A stretch of 64,000 nucleotides of DNA, from assembly GCA_019914995.1 (NCBI GenBank), contig CM034144.1:5549489-5613488 (forward strand), in the 5' to 3' direction. Positions within the stretch are counted from its first letter, which is position 1. Each line of letters begins with the position of its first letter. The position numbers and the translations under genes are program-made. A model generated the notes under the pieces. It made no database searches. It had not been told where the DNA came from and worked only from the letters and a program-made list of their open reading frames with translations. Source of the DNA: Acanthochlamys bracteata (Eukaryota; Streptophyta; Magnoliopsida; Pandanales; Velloziaceae). Below are positions 9,991 to 21,879 of this stretch, piece after piece.

Positions 9991-12983
9991 TCAATCAACA
10001 GTCTTTTGAAAATCTGGCTGGTTTGTCACAGAACGAACCCACGCCCATTTATGATCAGTTATGTCCACCGGATTTTTTGTAGTTGCAATATCATCTAGAG
10101 GTATGTATGCATAGTTACTATTTATTGGTCCAGTAACAAACCCTGTATAGCCAGCCATCACCCCATGAATAGCTGAATGAGCTAAAAGCGTGCAATACAA
10201 GTTGTCAGTTGCATTTGCTGCGACTGCACGAATCATATATGTAGGATCAATGTATTTCACAGTGAACAGCTCTCCTGGATGGTCGCTTTGCCACCATTTC
10301 TTTAGCTCTGATTTTAGCCACGGTCCAACATCCAAAAACACTGGATTACCAGATTCATCTTCCTCCCGTTTTTGGTCCTTGCTCCTCGGTATCAAGTTCT
10401 GCCCAGCCCCTTCAGCTACTACAATTACTGCATGCCCATTCCTTTTAAGCCTTTGATCGAGAAATTCAAACAAGCCCCCTTTGCCCTCCAGGTAGAAATC
10501 AACCTCTGGAATTAAGCAACAATCGACATCCCGGCTGCTCAGCGTGGCATGCAGAGCAATGTGGCCAGTACTACGGCCCATCAGTTTTACCAGTCCAACA
10601 CCATTTACAGCACTCTCGGATTCCACATGACCTGCGCTGATTGCCTGCTGTGAAATCTCAACTGCCGTTTGGAACCCGAATGACTTGTCAATGATCCCAA
10701 TGTCATTGTCCACAGTTTTTGGTATTCCTGTAACGGACACGTTCAGTTTCCTGCGCTTAACTTCATTGTAGATGGCTACAGCACCCCTCATAGACCCATC
10801 ACCACCGACAATATACACCTGCACAGTTAAGGAGCAAAACAACTAGCATATTTAAAACTTTATTGCCACATATTCAGGGCTAGATAGAGCAGTATAATAG
10901 TAGCTAAGCTTACAGTTGTACCAGCTTAAAGATACTATGCAACTACAACTAACATTATCCTCAACCAAGATACAAATCAATTGCTTAGGAAGAGACCAGA
11001 TGTAAACTTCTAATACGTTGTAAAAAGTCATACAGTAGTAGGAAGGCAGCTACAAACAGTTGTTTCATGCAAGGATCACCTAAAAGTGAGATTTTGAGCT
11101 TGTAATAACACTTCTAAAAGAGCAGGTCCCATGGTCGGTACCTACTTCAGCTCTATGTTACCAAGTCATCAACCAAACTGCTCATTCGTATTGATATCTT
11201 GATCTATGCTGTTATAAGTCGTGTCTAAAGCACAAAAAACTAAGTTTAGTCCTCTGCAGAGAACATATTGGAATATGTCCTCAATCTCAACATGCATGAA
11301 GAACTGAAAGGATCAATTACAACTTTTGCTTTACACTTCCTAATAAAATCTCATGTTGATTTGCCTTTAATTTAAAATGCATTAAACTTCATTCGTAGAG
11401 TCTTGCTTAGTGTCAAATACATTGTCTGGCAAAGATCATCTGCCGGGAGCAAAACAAACTCCTGATCAAGCTACAGCACTCGGGATCATACCTGGAAGCT
11501 GTCACTAGCCCTATGACGTTAGCAACATTGTGACCATATTCCTAGTTTCTCAGAGAGTATCATACATCCCACATCCAACAGTGTTGACATCAAGGCACTA
11601 CTCACTAACAAATCAAATGCGTTAAATATATTTTCACCAGAAACGTTGAATGGGTCTGTGTGCTAATAGTTAAAAACACAAAATGGCAACAATTTTCTCT
11701 TGAACATAGTATTTTGAAGCTTCTATAGTGTCAACAACATTATGCCAAGTTTGCAATTTCCCATTGCAACTCGCTCGTTAGTTTGAAACTTCTAATGGAA
11801 GTTCACTCAATAGTTATTTATTTCTGTGGAAACCCAATTTAACCAATTTGTCTTCACGCAATTCCTTCCTCTGTGAAGTTCCAACTAGCAATAAAGTATC
11901 AAAGATGTACCTCATTATAATATAATCGAACAGGTAGACAACTAGGACAGAACCTATAATGCAGATGCAGTTGTTTCAACATAACCAAGAATACTACCTA
12001 AAAATAATCATATGAAAGCACAAGAATCCATCATAAGATCCACTAATCTTTAAACAAAGGAATTACGTGGTATACCATATATACCATACAGAGGTCCAGG
12101 CTAAACCAATTGAGGTCAATAAAAGTGTTAGATGACCATTTCCTACCAACTAGTCCACATCACAACAGCTATTATCTATTAACTAATGCTATATGTTCTC
12201 TACAATTATCAAGATAGTCTTACTTATGTTGTTGCTACCTTCAGTGTATTATTTACAAATCGAGTAAAACATCTACCAACTCAAAGATAAATTGGACACC
12301 AGCTTGGAAAATAAATAACAATTAAACGGTATCTTTACCTGGTTAAAACCGGATTTCTCAATTCCATCAACAATCCTCTGCAAATCAAACCCTCCTCTGG
12401 TAGTCCCAAGCACAGTACCACCTCTCTTATGCCAATTATGTACAATCTTCGGATTAAGCTCAATGGGTTCTCCGGCATCTGAATAAAACCCTCGGTACCC
12501 TGACCGTATTCCATATATGCTCCTTACTCCATACAACTCCCACAAGCCAACAACAAGCTCTCTAATGACAGTGTTCATTCCAGGGCAGAGTCCGCCACAA
12601 GTAACAATAGCAGCGCGAATATTCGAAGTATCGAAAACAATTTTCCTCCGTGGCCCGGCACGATGGTACGCCATTATGGAATCGCGCTTCGATGACAATG
12701 TATCTATGCTTTCTTTACTCACATCAAAAATAATATGGCGCAAAACAAGATCAGTTGATGAGATGTAGAACCCAGGGTGAGCATGGAAGTACCTGCTGCT
12801 ATCGATCGGGTTCGTGAAATACTTGATTTCTTGATCGGAAGCATCGTCATGGACAGTTGGGATTTCTTTTAGCTCCACCGGTGGTAGTGAAACTGTCTTG
12901 GTTTCTTCTTGTTCTTGATTGTTGGTTTTGATAACAGCAGCAGGCTTGTTGCCTTTGGCATCTTCAGATGAATTGAGATCCAT
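9991..12983 (-). CDS. PFK2: ATP-dependent 6-phosphofructokinase (PFK2-like)
   Basis: Two exons are read on the minus strand: 12983-12339 (215 codons) and 10818-9991 (275 codons plus TGA). They are joined in phase 0 by a GT-AG intron of 1520 bp. The 490-residue product is of plant PFKA type. It phosphorylates fructose 6-phosphate with ATP, the committed step of glycolysis, and probably acts in the cytosol since no transit peptide is visible. Motifs in order are [10 protein letters not shown] (about 122-131, nucleotide binding), [13 protein letters not shown] (220-224, typical of ATP- rather than PPi-using enzymes), PKTVDNDI (248-255, catalytic Asp), MGRSTGH (about 294-300, sugar phosphate binding), EGAGQ (351-355) and [10 protein letters not shown]. 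The first 70 residues are low-complexity and acidic. The wording of the [14 protein letters not shown] and [13 protein letters not shown] blocks points to the Arabidopsis PFK2 clade from memory; the enzyme assignment is firm, the clade less so. No breaks are visible. Confidence 0.93.
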
Positions 12984-13094
12984 GAATTAAATCAATCGAT
13001 CACAAGGCAACTTGATGGAATTCAAACAAATGAAATGAACAACAAGAACAAAGGATGAATTGAAAATTGAGAAAACTTTTTCTGGGGTTTGTGG

Positions 13095-13106
13095 TTTATA
13101 TATAAA
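13095..13106 (-). promoter_or_regulatory. TATA box of PFK
   Basis: TTTATATATAAA lies 112-123 bp upstream of the PFK ATG at 12983. It is nearly palindromic, so it does not by itself give direction, but it is well placed for the PFK start. Confidence 0.5.
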
Positions 13107-13295
13107 GAAGATGGTAAGGTGTACGTGGTAGAAGTGAATGAGTGTTGACACGTTGGGAGAAGAGAAGGTGTTTCTAGTGGAAGTGTTTTGGCAGGACTAT
13201 CCTGGCAAGCTTACTTTCATATTGTCCTGTCATATAATTTTTGTTTCAGTAAAGAAAACTTAAATTTGTTAATTGCTAAAAAAGTTTACTAACAT

Positions 13296-15090
13296 ATTAG
13301 TCCAGGGAGCTTTTTTTTCCAATTTTTTATTTTTTCATTTTTTTTAATAAAATTTTTAAAATATTTTATAAAAATTTTATTAGTACACAAAAATTTTACA
13401 TTGTAAAATTTTTTATTAATAATTTTTATTATTTTTTTGAAGTTAAAAAAAACTCATTTTAAAAAAAGTTTTAAAATATTTCTTTTTTTTAAAACTCCTT
13501 TTCAACAAACACATTCAAACATTCCCTTATTTAAAATAATAATTATCACTTATTCTTTGATTTTAAAAACAACTTTTAATTTATCGCATTGGGTAACATA
13601 TTAGACCGAATTGGTCTAAAATATAGCTTAAATTTAATTTATTATACATTTTATATGATTTATTTATTTTATAAATTATTTATTTTATTTCAAAACTTTT
13701 ATGATTCTTCAGAACGAATATTCTATTTTAATTAAAAATATTATCTATTTTATTAAAAATAAATAGTCCATTTTATTTTAATATAGATACTAAATTTGAT
13801 TTTTAAAAAATATATCGTTAAAGAGCAAGTGTTTATCATATTTTTATAAATAATTCAGAAATAACTATATACAAATTTTAGATTTATTTTTTATATTCTC
13901 AATTTTTTTAAAAATAAAATAATATGTTTGGTTTTATTTTTCTAAATTTGTCATTCTAATCTTTCATTCATATTTCTTAATAATTTTTTATAATATTTTA
14001 TAAATTTATTTTAAAATTATATTTCCTATAAAAAATTAGTTTCTTTAAATAAATAAAAAAAATCATTTAATAAAACTTTTTCTTAAAAGTTCTCCCAATG
14101 TTATCTAAATATGTGACGTTCACTCCCTTAAATATTGCGCACAGATCTTGTCTTCGTTTGGCTTTCTATTTTTCTAACATTATTTTTTTATTTTTTATTT
14201 CATATTTTTTAATATATATTTTATAAATATTTAAAAATTTTATTTAAAAATTTAAAAAATATAGAAAAATTTTACGTAATAAGATCTTTTTATTATATAT
14301 TTTTATTATCTTTTTAAAATAAAAAAAATAAAGCTCAATTTTTAAAAAAAATAAAAATTTTTTTATTTAAAAAAATTTTATTTCATAAGTAATTTCAAAC
14401 CAACGCTCGGATGCCTAAGTTTTAGCTCTAGTTGAATTAATTAAAGGTGCTTTTGCCTTTCCATTTTCCAACAAAATTTTTTAATTTTTAATTTTTATAT
14501 TTTTTAATATATATTTTATAAGTAATTAAAAGTTATTTAAAAATTTAAAAAGTGTAGAAAAATTTTACTCAATGAGAATTTTTTATTGCATATTTTTATT
14601 TTTTTTAGAAGTAAAAACAAATAAAACTCATGTTTTAAAAAAAATCAAAAATATTTTCTATTTCAAAAAAAATTTCATTTAATAATTAATCCCAAAATCA
14701 CTCTAATTTATCTAAGAAATATTTAGAAGATCTATCACATTGATAGGCCTGATAAATGGGCTTTTAGTTATTTGTTTTTTTTTGTTTGTTTTCTGGTTGA
14801 TTGTTTTTTTTCAGGTGAGCACAAATAGTGAATTTTGAATGTGAAGAGTTTCTTCTAGAAGGAAGGAAGAGTACGAGATTGACTTGAACAGGTGTTAATA
14901 AAAGTCTACGTTTGGCATTGCTTTAACAAAAATAATTTTTTTAATTTTATTTTTTATTTTTCAATAATATTAAAAATATAAAAAAATTATATTATAAAAT
15001 ATTATTATTGTTTTTTAAAATAATAAATTAAAAAATTTTAAATAAAATAAAAATATTTTTTTATAAATACTATCAAAAGAGTCCTTACAG
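13296..15090 (+). repeat. Cluster of four MITE-like AT-rich repeats
   Basis: Copies lie at about 13296-13530, 14150-14410, 14440-14700 and 14905-15090. Typical borders are TCTTCGTTTGGCTTTCTATT at the left and TTTCATAAGTAATTTCAAAC at the right. The pieces between them (13540-14150 and 14700-14905) are A/T-rich spacer without a gene. From 15090 to 16020 I see only AT-rich spacer and no supported gene. Confidence 0.55.
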
Positions 15091-16020
15091 GATGCCGGCC
15101 TACGTACGTTGATCAAATGTTTTTATTTAAATTAAAACAAAGATTAACTTTGGAATATGCTTAGAATTTCGTTATTATAGTAGAGATTGTCTTCCATCAT
15201 AGTGAAAAAAAGTCCATGTTCTTGCATGTGCTGTTATCGACGTGTTTTCAGATTTGAGGGAGGCTGAAAACCTACCTGGATCAGAAAAGCATTTGCCTTT
15301 CATTCGTTATGCGTCTACCTTTGATGATTTTATTAACACATAATCTGTGATATTTTTTGAACCATAAAAGCTGTACAAATTATTTACTTTATCTAAAAAT
15401 TCACTTTTGATTTACTTTCACCTATTTAAAGAATTCCAAAAATTATTTTTAATTTATTTTTTATATAATAAAAAATTAAACTGACTTTTAATATTATAAT
15501 TTATGATGATCTATATTTTAATAATTTATTTTAATAACTCAATTCTGACTCAATAGAACATATCAAACTATTCTGAAATTTTTAGAAGAACAGAATATTG
15601 AGCGGAATGAGTATGCTAACAACGGTAGCGTTTTGAGAATTTTATATAAAATACTTTTGTACGATGAAAAATATTTTATTTTATTTTAAAAATATATTTT
15701 ATTTTTAATTTAAAACATAATTTATAAAAAAACAATAACAATATTTGTAGTATATTTTGTTTTAAATAAATTTTAGGAATATTTGTATAAATTTTTTAAA
15801 ATATTATATATATAATCATCATGTATAATTTGTTTATTTTGAAATTTTTGAAAAACTTAAAGATACTGTATATATTTTTTCTTTAGCTTAAAAAGTTCAA
15901 CAAAATTATACCTAGTAAGTTTTTAAACTCCCACCTTCTTACCAACACAACTTCTCTCCAAGAATCACGAAACTCTCCACATAACTTGCATATCATCTTT
16001 TCTTCACTCGAGAATCAATC

Positions 16021-17790
16021 ATGCATGCAAGAAAATCTCAACTAAATTCTACTTCAAAACTCTAGACACCAACCTTCTGTAGAAGAAGCCTACTCAACTA
16101 CTCTAGAGAGCAGCCCAAGAGGAATTTACTCTGGGCAAACAAATCCATGTCTACATCTCCAAAACCTATGGATTGTATGACTAGTGGATTTTTTTTAGTA
16201 CCAAACTTTTGTTCATGAACGGGAAATGTGGGTGTCTTTGGGATGCTCAGCAGTTGTTCGACGAAATTCCCATAGAACTGTTTCTGCGTGGATCGCTCTC
16301 AGTTGGTGCTTATGTTTCCTGCTGGATGCTTTAGAGGACCATTATGTTCCTGCCGATATTTTGCTTTAGGGAACTTGATTCGGTGAGACAGTTATTTGGA
16401 TACTTGTCTAAAAGCAAACAATGTTGTTCATGGAATTCTGTTATAACTTCTTGTTGCAGAATGGGGAGTATCATGAGGTTTTATCTTTGTTCGGTTACAT
16501 GCAAAAGGTTTCGATGGAACCAAACTCTTACACAATCATCAGTTTTCTTCAAGCTTGCACGGACTATTGCTTTTAAGATTGGGTCAGAAGATGCATGCTT
16601 CATTCCTAAAGCATGTTCAAGAATTTGAAATCCATGACACTAATGCTTTGATTATGTAACCCAGGGGTGCTCTTAGAATTTTTAATGAGATGGGATAAAG
16701 ACAACGTTTCATGGAATTCAATGCTCTCCGGTGATGTTCAAAATGGTTTCATGGGATGTTATTGATTTCTTCTATGCAATGCTTGACATGGGATTTAAAC
16801 CTCATCAGGTATCTGTGAGAAGTGTTATTACTGCTTTGGTTCAGTTGGGCAGATCTCTCAATGGGATGGATTTGGCTTTGATTTGCAAGTGGGAAACACG
16901 CTCATTGACATGTAAGGTGTTGCTGTGTGAATGACACTGGATGTGTCTTTCCGCAAATGCCTTGTAAGGATTTCATATCTTGGCCAACAGCTATAGCAGC
17001 TCTGACACAGTGTTCCTCTTACTTGGAGGAGTTAAGTCTGTTAGAGAAGCTCAGAGAAAGGTATGAAGGTAGATTCAATGATGCTAAGATGTGCCTTGCT
17101 TGCAGTGGCTTAGCATGTTCTTCCCTAATAAAGCAAATTCATGGGCTTATTATTCTACATGATTTAGCAGATATCAGGTGCTTCAGAATACTCTTATAAG
17201 TGCTTACGGAGCATATGGAAAAGTTGATGAAGCTTTACATGCTTTTAGTATTCTAGAAAACAAGGATACAGTTTTCGTCTACAAGCATGATAACTTGTTA
17301 TGTTGACAATGGACTTCTGAGTAATGCTATTATGTTCTTCATGTAAATGATCCACGCCAATTTGGAACCTGATGCCGCAGCTCTCTGAAATCTCTCAAGG
17401 CAACTGCTGCTTATCATCCTTGCTGAAATGAAAAGAATTCATTGCTTTCTGGAAGGAGGAACTCCTATCATGGATGGACCTGTCAGCAATTCACTGGTGG
17501 ACATGTATGCTCATTGTGGAAGCATAACCAACTCCCTCGAAGTGTTCAAAACGACGAAAAAGATTGATATAGTTCTTTGGACAACCATGATGAGTGCTAA
17601 TGGTATGCACGCACGAGGAAAAGAAGCAATCAATCTTTACAGGAGGATACTAGGAACTGTTCTGCAAGCCTGACCATGTTAGCTTCTTAGCCCTTCTATA
17701 TGCATGTTGCCATTCTGGGTTCTTCAGTGAAGTTACTCTTAGAGGAAATTATCAGTTGTATCAGTTGGAACCATGGGTTGAGCACTTAGT
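16021..17790 (+). pseudogene. Decayed pentatricopeptide-repeat (PPR) gene
   Basis: Scattered frames on the plus strand spell PPR repeats in order. They include GKCGCLWDAQQLFDEIP near 16215-16270, SVRQLFGYLSKSKQCCSWNS near 16382-16437, ISWPTAIAAL near 16975, and a long clean stretch at 17455-17670 with SNSLVDMYAHCGSITNSLEV and DIVLWTTMMSANGMHARGKE. Words such as NSLVDMYAHCG, WTTMM and GKEAI are typical of PLS-class (E or DYW) PPR proteins, which edit or process organelle RNA. Stops and frameshifts break the gene at many places. The match ends near 17790 in a block reading LEPWVEHL, where intact members would continue into further repeats and C-terminal domains, so it is also truncated at its 3' end. 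There are no introns, as usual for this family. Confidence 0.85.
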
Positions 17791-17926
17791 CCCTAAATAT
17801 ATCATGTAGTTTCTATTTATATATTCTAGCTGTTTAGTTTCTATTTTAGTTTAGGGTTTTAAATATCATGTTAGCTGGTACTTAGTCCCTAAATATTATC
17901 ATTAATATACTTTGTTAAATTGACAT

Positions 17927-19210
17927 CTAGTACTCTCTTATTTCTTCATGTAGTAATCCTTCTCTCTCTAATTCGTCAAATCTGTCATCTAAGATTTTTC
18001 TAACATAATAATATTTAAGTATTGAACTATCTAATTTTCAGTCTAAATTTGCATTTAGTTCAGAACTATTGTTTTTTGGTACATAAATCGATTTGTCTAA
18101 TAAGCTATCTAATTTCCATTCTAATCCTACATTCGATTCTAAACTAAATTCTTCACCTGGTATTGCTTTTATTGCTTTTATTACTTTTGTCCATAAAATT
18201 TCTGTTATTTGATCATTATCTAACTTATATCCAGATGCACTATTTTCCAATTTTTTACCTATGACTCCTTTACATATCAACAAATTATCTTCATCTCTGT
18301 TCATATTATAACCTCTAGTTTTTATTCCTAATTTTATATCTTTATATAATGTGGCGACTAATAAATCTGGGGTAAAGTATACTATACCACCGTTATTGTT
18401 CATGTCTAATTCAATGTATCCTAATAATGCCTTCTCTATGTTAGTCCATGTATTATTATACAAACAAATTAATACTTTTGCTCCTAGATTTTCCCTACAT
18501 AATCCTTTAATTCCTACTACTACTAATCCTAAATGAGCTAGTTTTACATTCCTATAACTGTTTTTTTCTATTAAATCTAACTTTACTGCCTGATCTTCAT
18601 GTGTGCAGCTAATAGTTCTTTCACTATAGTTCTTTATAACTGATTTACTAAGAATACTTTTTTTACTATATACTATTGTTAACTTGATTAGCTCTAATTT
18701 CTTCCTTCTAAACTTTTCTATTTGCTCATCAACATCTTTGTCCCTAGATTTTTTAGAAAATATGTTCCTAATTTTACTAACCCAAGTGATCTGTTCTGGA
18801 GAAGGATTGGTCACCTGGTTGGCAAGGGTATGGACTGGAGTGGGCAAGGTTGTTTGTGAAGCCGGAGAAGTGGTAGCAGGATTAGGTAGGATTGGATTGA
18901 CTACGGATGCATGGCCGGCTGCTTCGTTGCGGCTTCGCATCAACTCTTGTATGAGCTGACGCATCTCCGTTCGTTCCTCGTTCATCTGAGAGATCATCAA
19001 TGTGAAATTAGCTGCAAGACTATGATATTGATCTTGCCAGTTAACTTCTCTTTCGTTTTGGGCTGTAGAGATCGGTGACAAAGAGAGCTGCAGAATATTT
19101 CCTGCATCCTCTGATGGAGTTGAAGCTGGCAACGGTGGAGACTCAGGCCTAGCAGACGTTGAGGAATTCATAGGATCGCCGGCTTTTGATGCCAATTGTT
19201 GTGATTTCAT
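17927..19210 (-). pseudogene. ORF with 30K-superfamily movement-protein-like domain (endogenous viral or retroelement origin)
   Basis: An open frame runs from an ATG at 19210 to a TGA at 18038-18040 (390 residues). The first roughly 12 codons overlap a primer-site-like motif, so the ATG at about 19171 is an equally likely start. Residues to about 150 are Ser/Pro/Thr-rich with a short Glu/Arg helix (MNEERTEMRQLIQELMRSRN). From about residue 175 a folded domain follows with SKSVIKNYSERT, LAHLGLVVVGIKGL, KVLICLYNN and a GYIELD strand. This fits the viral 30K movement-protein superfamily, which directs passage through plasmodesmata and is found in endogenous pararetroviruses and as MP-like ORFs in plant genomes. 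After the TGA the same frame stays open for 36 more charged codons to a TAG at 17927, so the stop looks secondary. No reverse transcriptase or capsid gene is adjacent. Function in the plant is unknown, and a relic is most likely. Confidence 0.6.
19177..19195 (-). other. Primer-binding-site-like motif
   Basis: On the minus strand this reads TTGGCATCAAAAGCCGGCG, close to the TTGGTATCAGAGCC that follows the 5' LTR of many plant retroelements. It lies at the very start of the movement-protein-like ORF, suggesting that the ORF sits directly after an LTR or leader. I could not define a matching pair of LTRs. Confidence 0.4.
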
Positions 19211-19363
19211 CAGTGAAAGGTAGCTGGAGAGGAGAAGCGTAGAATAAGATTAGCTGAAAGAAGGAAAGAGATTAATTCTTGCTTGATAACTAAGCATACA
19301 TGAACGGCCCTACTTATGCTAGCACACAGGTTTTTCTACATAACTCTACTAGTAGGAAGTAGT

Positions 19364-19602
19364 GTTTGGTTCAGCTTTTCTCCGACATTTTTTTTAATTT
19401 TTTATTTCATATTTTTTATATATTTCTTGTAAAATTTATTTAAAAATTTAAAAATTATAATAAAAATTTTATATAATAAAATCTTTTGTTATATATTTTT
19501 ATTATTTTTTATAAATAAAAAAATAAAACTTATTTTTAAAAAATAATAAAAATATTTTTATTTCAAAAAAATTTCATTTCATAATTCATCCAAAACGCGC
19601 CC
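19364..19602 (+). repeat. MITE-like AT-rich repeat
   Basis: This is a well-preserved copy starting GTGTTTGGTTCAGCTTTTC and ending TTTCATAATTCATCCAAAACG followed by CGCCC. It lies just upstream of the movement-protein-like ORF (minus strand). Confidence 0.6.
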
Positions 19603-19839
19603 GTAATCATTTTCCTAGTTTTTGGACAAGAGTTAACCGAAGCTCATCTAGTTATTATTTACAACTGTAATTTATCCTTTCATTTAACAGTTTTTTTCTA
19701 TTAACGAAAGTGCTATTAGTGATTCTATTTTTAATAAATCTTTGTAATACCAAAAAATTTATCAAAATATGAAATAAAAAATTAAAATAAAATGGAGTTG
19801 AAAAGCAATTCTAAACAACACTTCAGAACGACGAGTAGA

Positions 19840-20710
19840 ATGAGCGGACTTAGGAGTAACAATTTGAATTAGTGTGTCGATTTCAGATCAAACTAATTTA
19901 ATAATCGAGTTAAATTTGTTCAACCCTAATCCAATCTATAAATTTATACGGTCAAAATTATCAACCCTAACCGAACCTATTAATAATCAGATCAAATTCA
20001 GATCGATCCGTTTAATAATTAAAATTATAAATTTTATTTTATATTTTTTAGTTTGAGTGAATTATACAATCAATTAGAATGAATATGTACGATATTCTTC
20101 GTGAAGAGATCTGTTGAGTGTCCGTCAAAATATGCAATTTTAAGTATCTTCATCGGTCTTTAAGATGTTGAAAGAATTTTTTTTATTTTTATTTTTCTAA
20201 AAATATGTGGTGACATGTGAGATTTTATGCTTATAAATAAATAGTAATATTTTGATAAAATTTTGATAAATATAATTAGCTAACAAAATTTTTATATAAA
20301 TTTTTTTACAAAATCTAAATTTGTCATTTAAAAAACACTTACATAATAATATATTTTATAATATTAACTTCTCATCTTGCACTATTTCATTAATGTGTGA
20401 AAGTAAATGATTAATTATAAATACAATATAATTATAATAATTTATAAATTATTTTTGTCGATTTTTTTTTTGTTGTCAAAATTTTATTATACGGTAAGAA
20501 GAAATTAGAAAATTCTTTCAAAAAATTACAATTCAGATTAGTGGGTCAATTTCAGAGCGATCCGAATCGACCTATTTAATAATTGGATCAAATTCGTTCA
20601 ACCATAACCAACCCATATATTTATACGGATTAAAATTTCAACTCTAATCCGTATTAAATGGATCAATTTTGGATTAAAATTTTAGATCGAATCATATATT
20701 ACCACCTCTA
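19840..20710. repeat. Two decayed GATCCGAAT-type repeats
   Basis: Segments 19840-20060 and 20520-20710 share the word order GTCGATTTCAGA, AATAATCG/TTGGA-TCAAA-TTCGTTCAACC, ATTTATACGG, GATCCG. These look like AT-decayed copies of a dispersed plant repeat originally rich in GGATC/GGGTC. The 20070-20510 stretch between them is AT-rich and empty. Confidence 0.45.
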
Positions 20711-20764
20711 AGTGGACCGAAGAAAAGTAGTCACTTTTTAAATTTTTCTTAAACAACTTAAGAG

Positions 20765-21370
20765 CTTGTTTACCAACCCACTAAATTTTTTTATAACTCA
20801 CTTTTAAATTAAAATAAATATTAAATTTAAAATCAAATTTTTTGTTAAAAGATTATTTTTAAATTTTAATTTTAAAACTCACATTTTAATACTAAATAAA
20901 TATAAATTTTATTTCTTATTAAATATTTTAATTTTTTTAATTTGTTTTATAAATTCATCTCAAAAATAAATTTCATATCAAAGTAAACACACCCTTATGT
21001 CGGTAAAGTTTTAAGCAACCACCCTTCAAACAGTCTTTCCATTATGGAATAAACCGAAGGAAGCTCTCCCAATTCCCAAATGAAGCCTTATATATTATTA
21101 GATAGACCAGAACTGAGAAAAGTACACAGGATTCTTAGATGCTATCTGAGAGAGCTTTTGAACTATTTATCTTTTTATATAAACTTTTCATATTTTTTAA
21201 TCAATTTTTTATAATATTTTTACAATTTTATATATTTAGAAAGTATAAAAAATTATATTATATTATATTATATATAGAGAGAGAGAGAGAGTTAAAAATT
21301 AAGCTGTTTTTTACTAAATAAAATTTTATTTCAAAAAAATTCTATTTTATAATTAATCTCAAACCTCTTA
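20765..21370 (+). repeat. AT-rich repeats with GA microsatellite
   Basis: A diverged MITE-like copy lies at 20765-20995 and another at about 21160-21370. Around 21255-21292 a TATATTATATTATATATA tract runs into (GA)n. Confidence 0.4.
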
Positions 21371-21479
21371 TATCCCTTTATACAGTTTTCCAGCTTTTTC
21401 GAGGGAACAAATAAAGGCCTTATATAGTTAAACTAATAAATTAACTGGCCCAGCTCAATAAAACATATTCCTCTTCTTT

Positions 21480-21826
21480 TTCTTCATTATTACTATAACA
21501 AAATTAGACGTTGTTCGATTTCAAAATTGTTTTTCCTAATTCTGGTAAATCTTCAAACGAAGGTCAGAGAAGACGAACAAGAGACAAGGAATCGTAGAAT
21601 TGGAATAAAGAAATCATCAAAATCTGCAAGCAACAACAGCTAATCCCAAGATGCTAAGCTTCTTAATCATTCCCTTTGTTACGAGGATCAGATTTCTTGC
21701 TTCTCAATTCGTTCATGAAGACAAGAAGCTTTTCTACTTTCAAGATTTTGGGATATGTATATATAGTTCTGATCCAAAGGGAACAGAACCCATCATTCAA
21801 TCATCAATCTGGAGCAATCTCTCATT
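21480..21826 (+). other. Possible 5' exon of the downstream NLR gene or of an unrecognised gene
   Basis: Composition changes here from AT-rich repeat to gene-like sequence. A purine-rich leader is followed by an ATG at 21651 and a frame to a good donor (CTCATTG|GTAATTTT) near 21827. The frame has no recognisable domain. A plausible acceptor (CTCCATTGCAAAG) lies at about 24568, just before the NLR ATG at 24593. So this may be a 5' UTR exon separated by a 2.7-kb intron. This is an inference; nothing excludes an independent gene remnant. Confidence 0.3.
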
Positions 21827-21879
21827 GGTAATTTTTCAACTCTCCTTGTTCTTTTTCTCTTTTAGTTGTTTATTTTAAG

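Noticed and set aside
18351-18959. Plus-strand frames opposite the movement-protein-like ORF
   Set aside because: They are shadows of the minus-strand frame; no domain or composition supports them.
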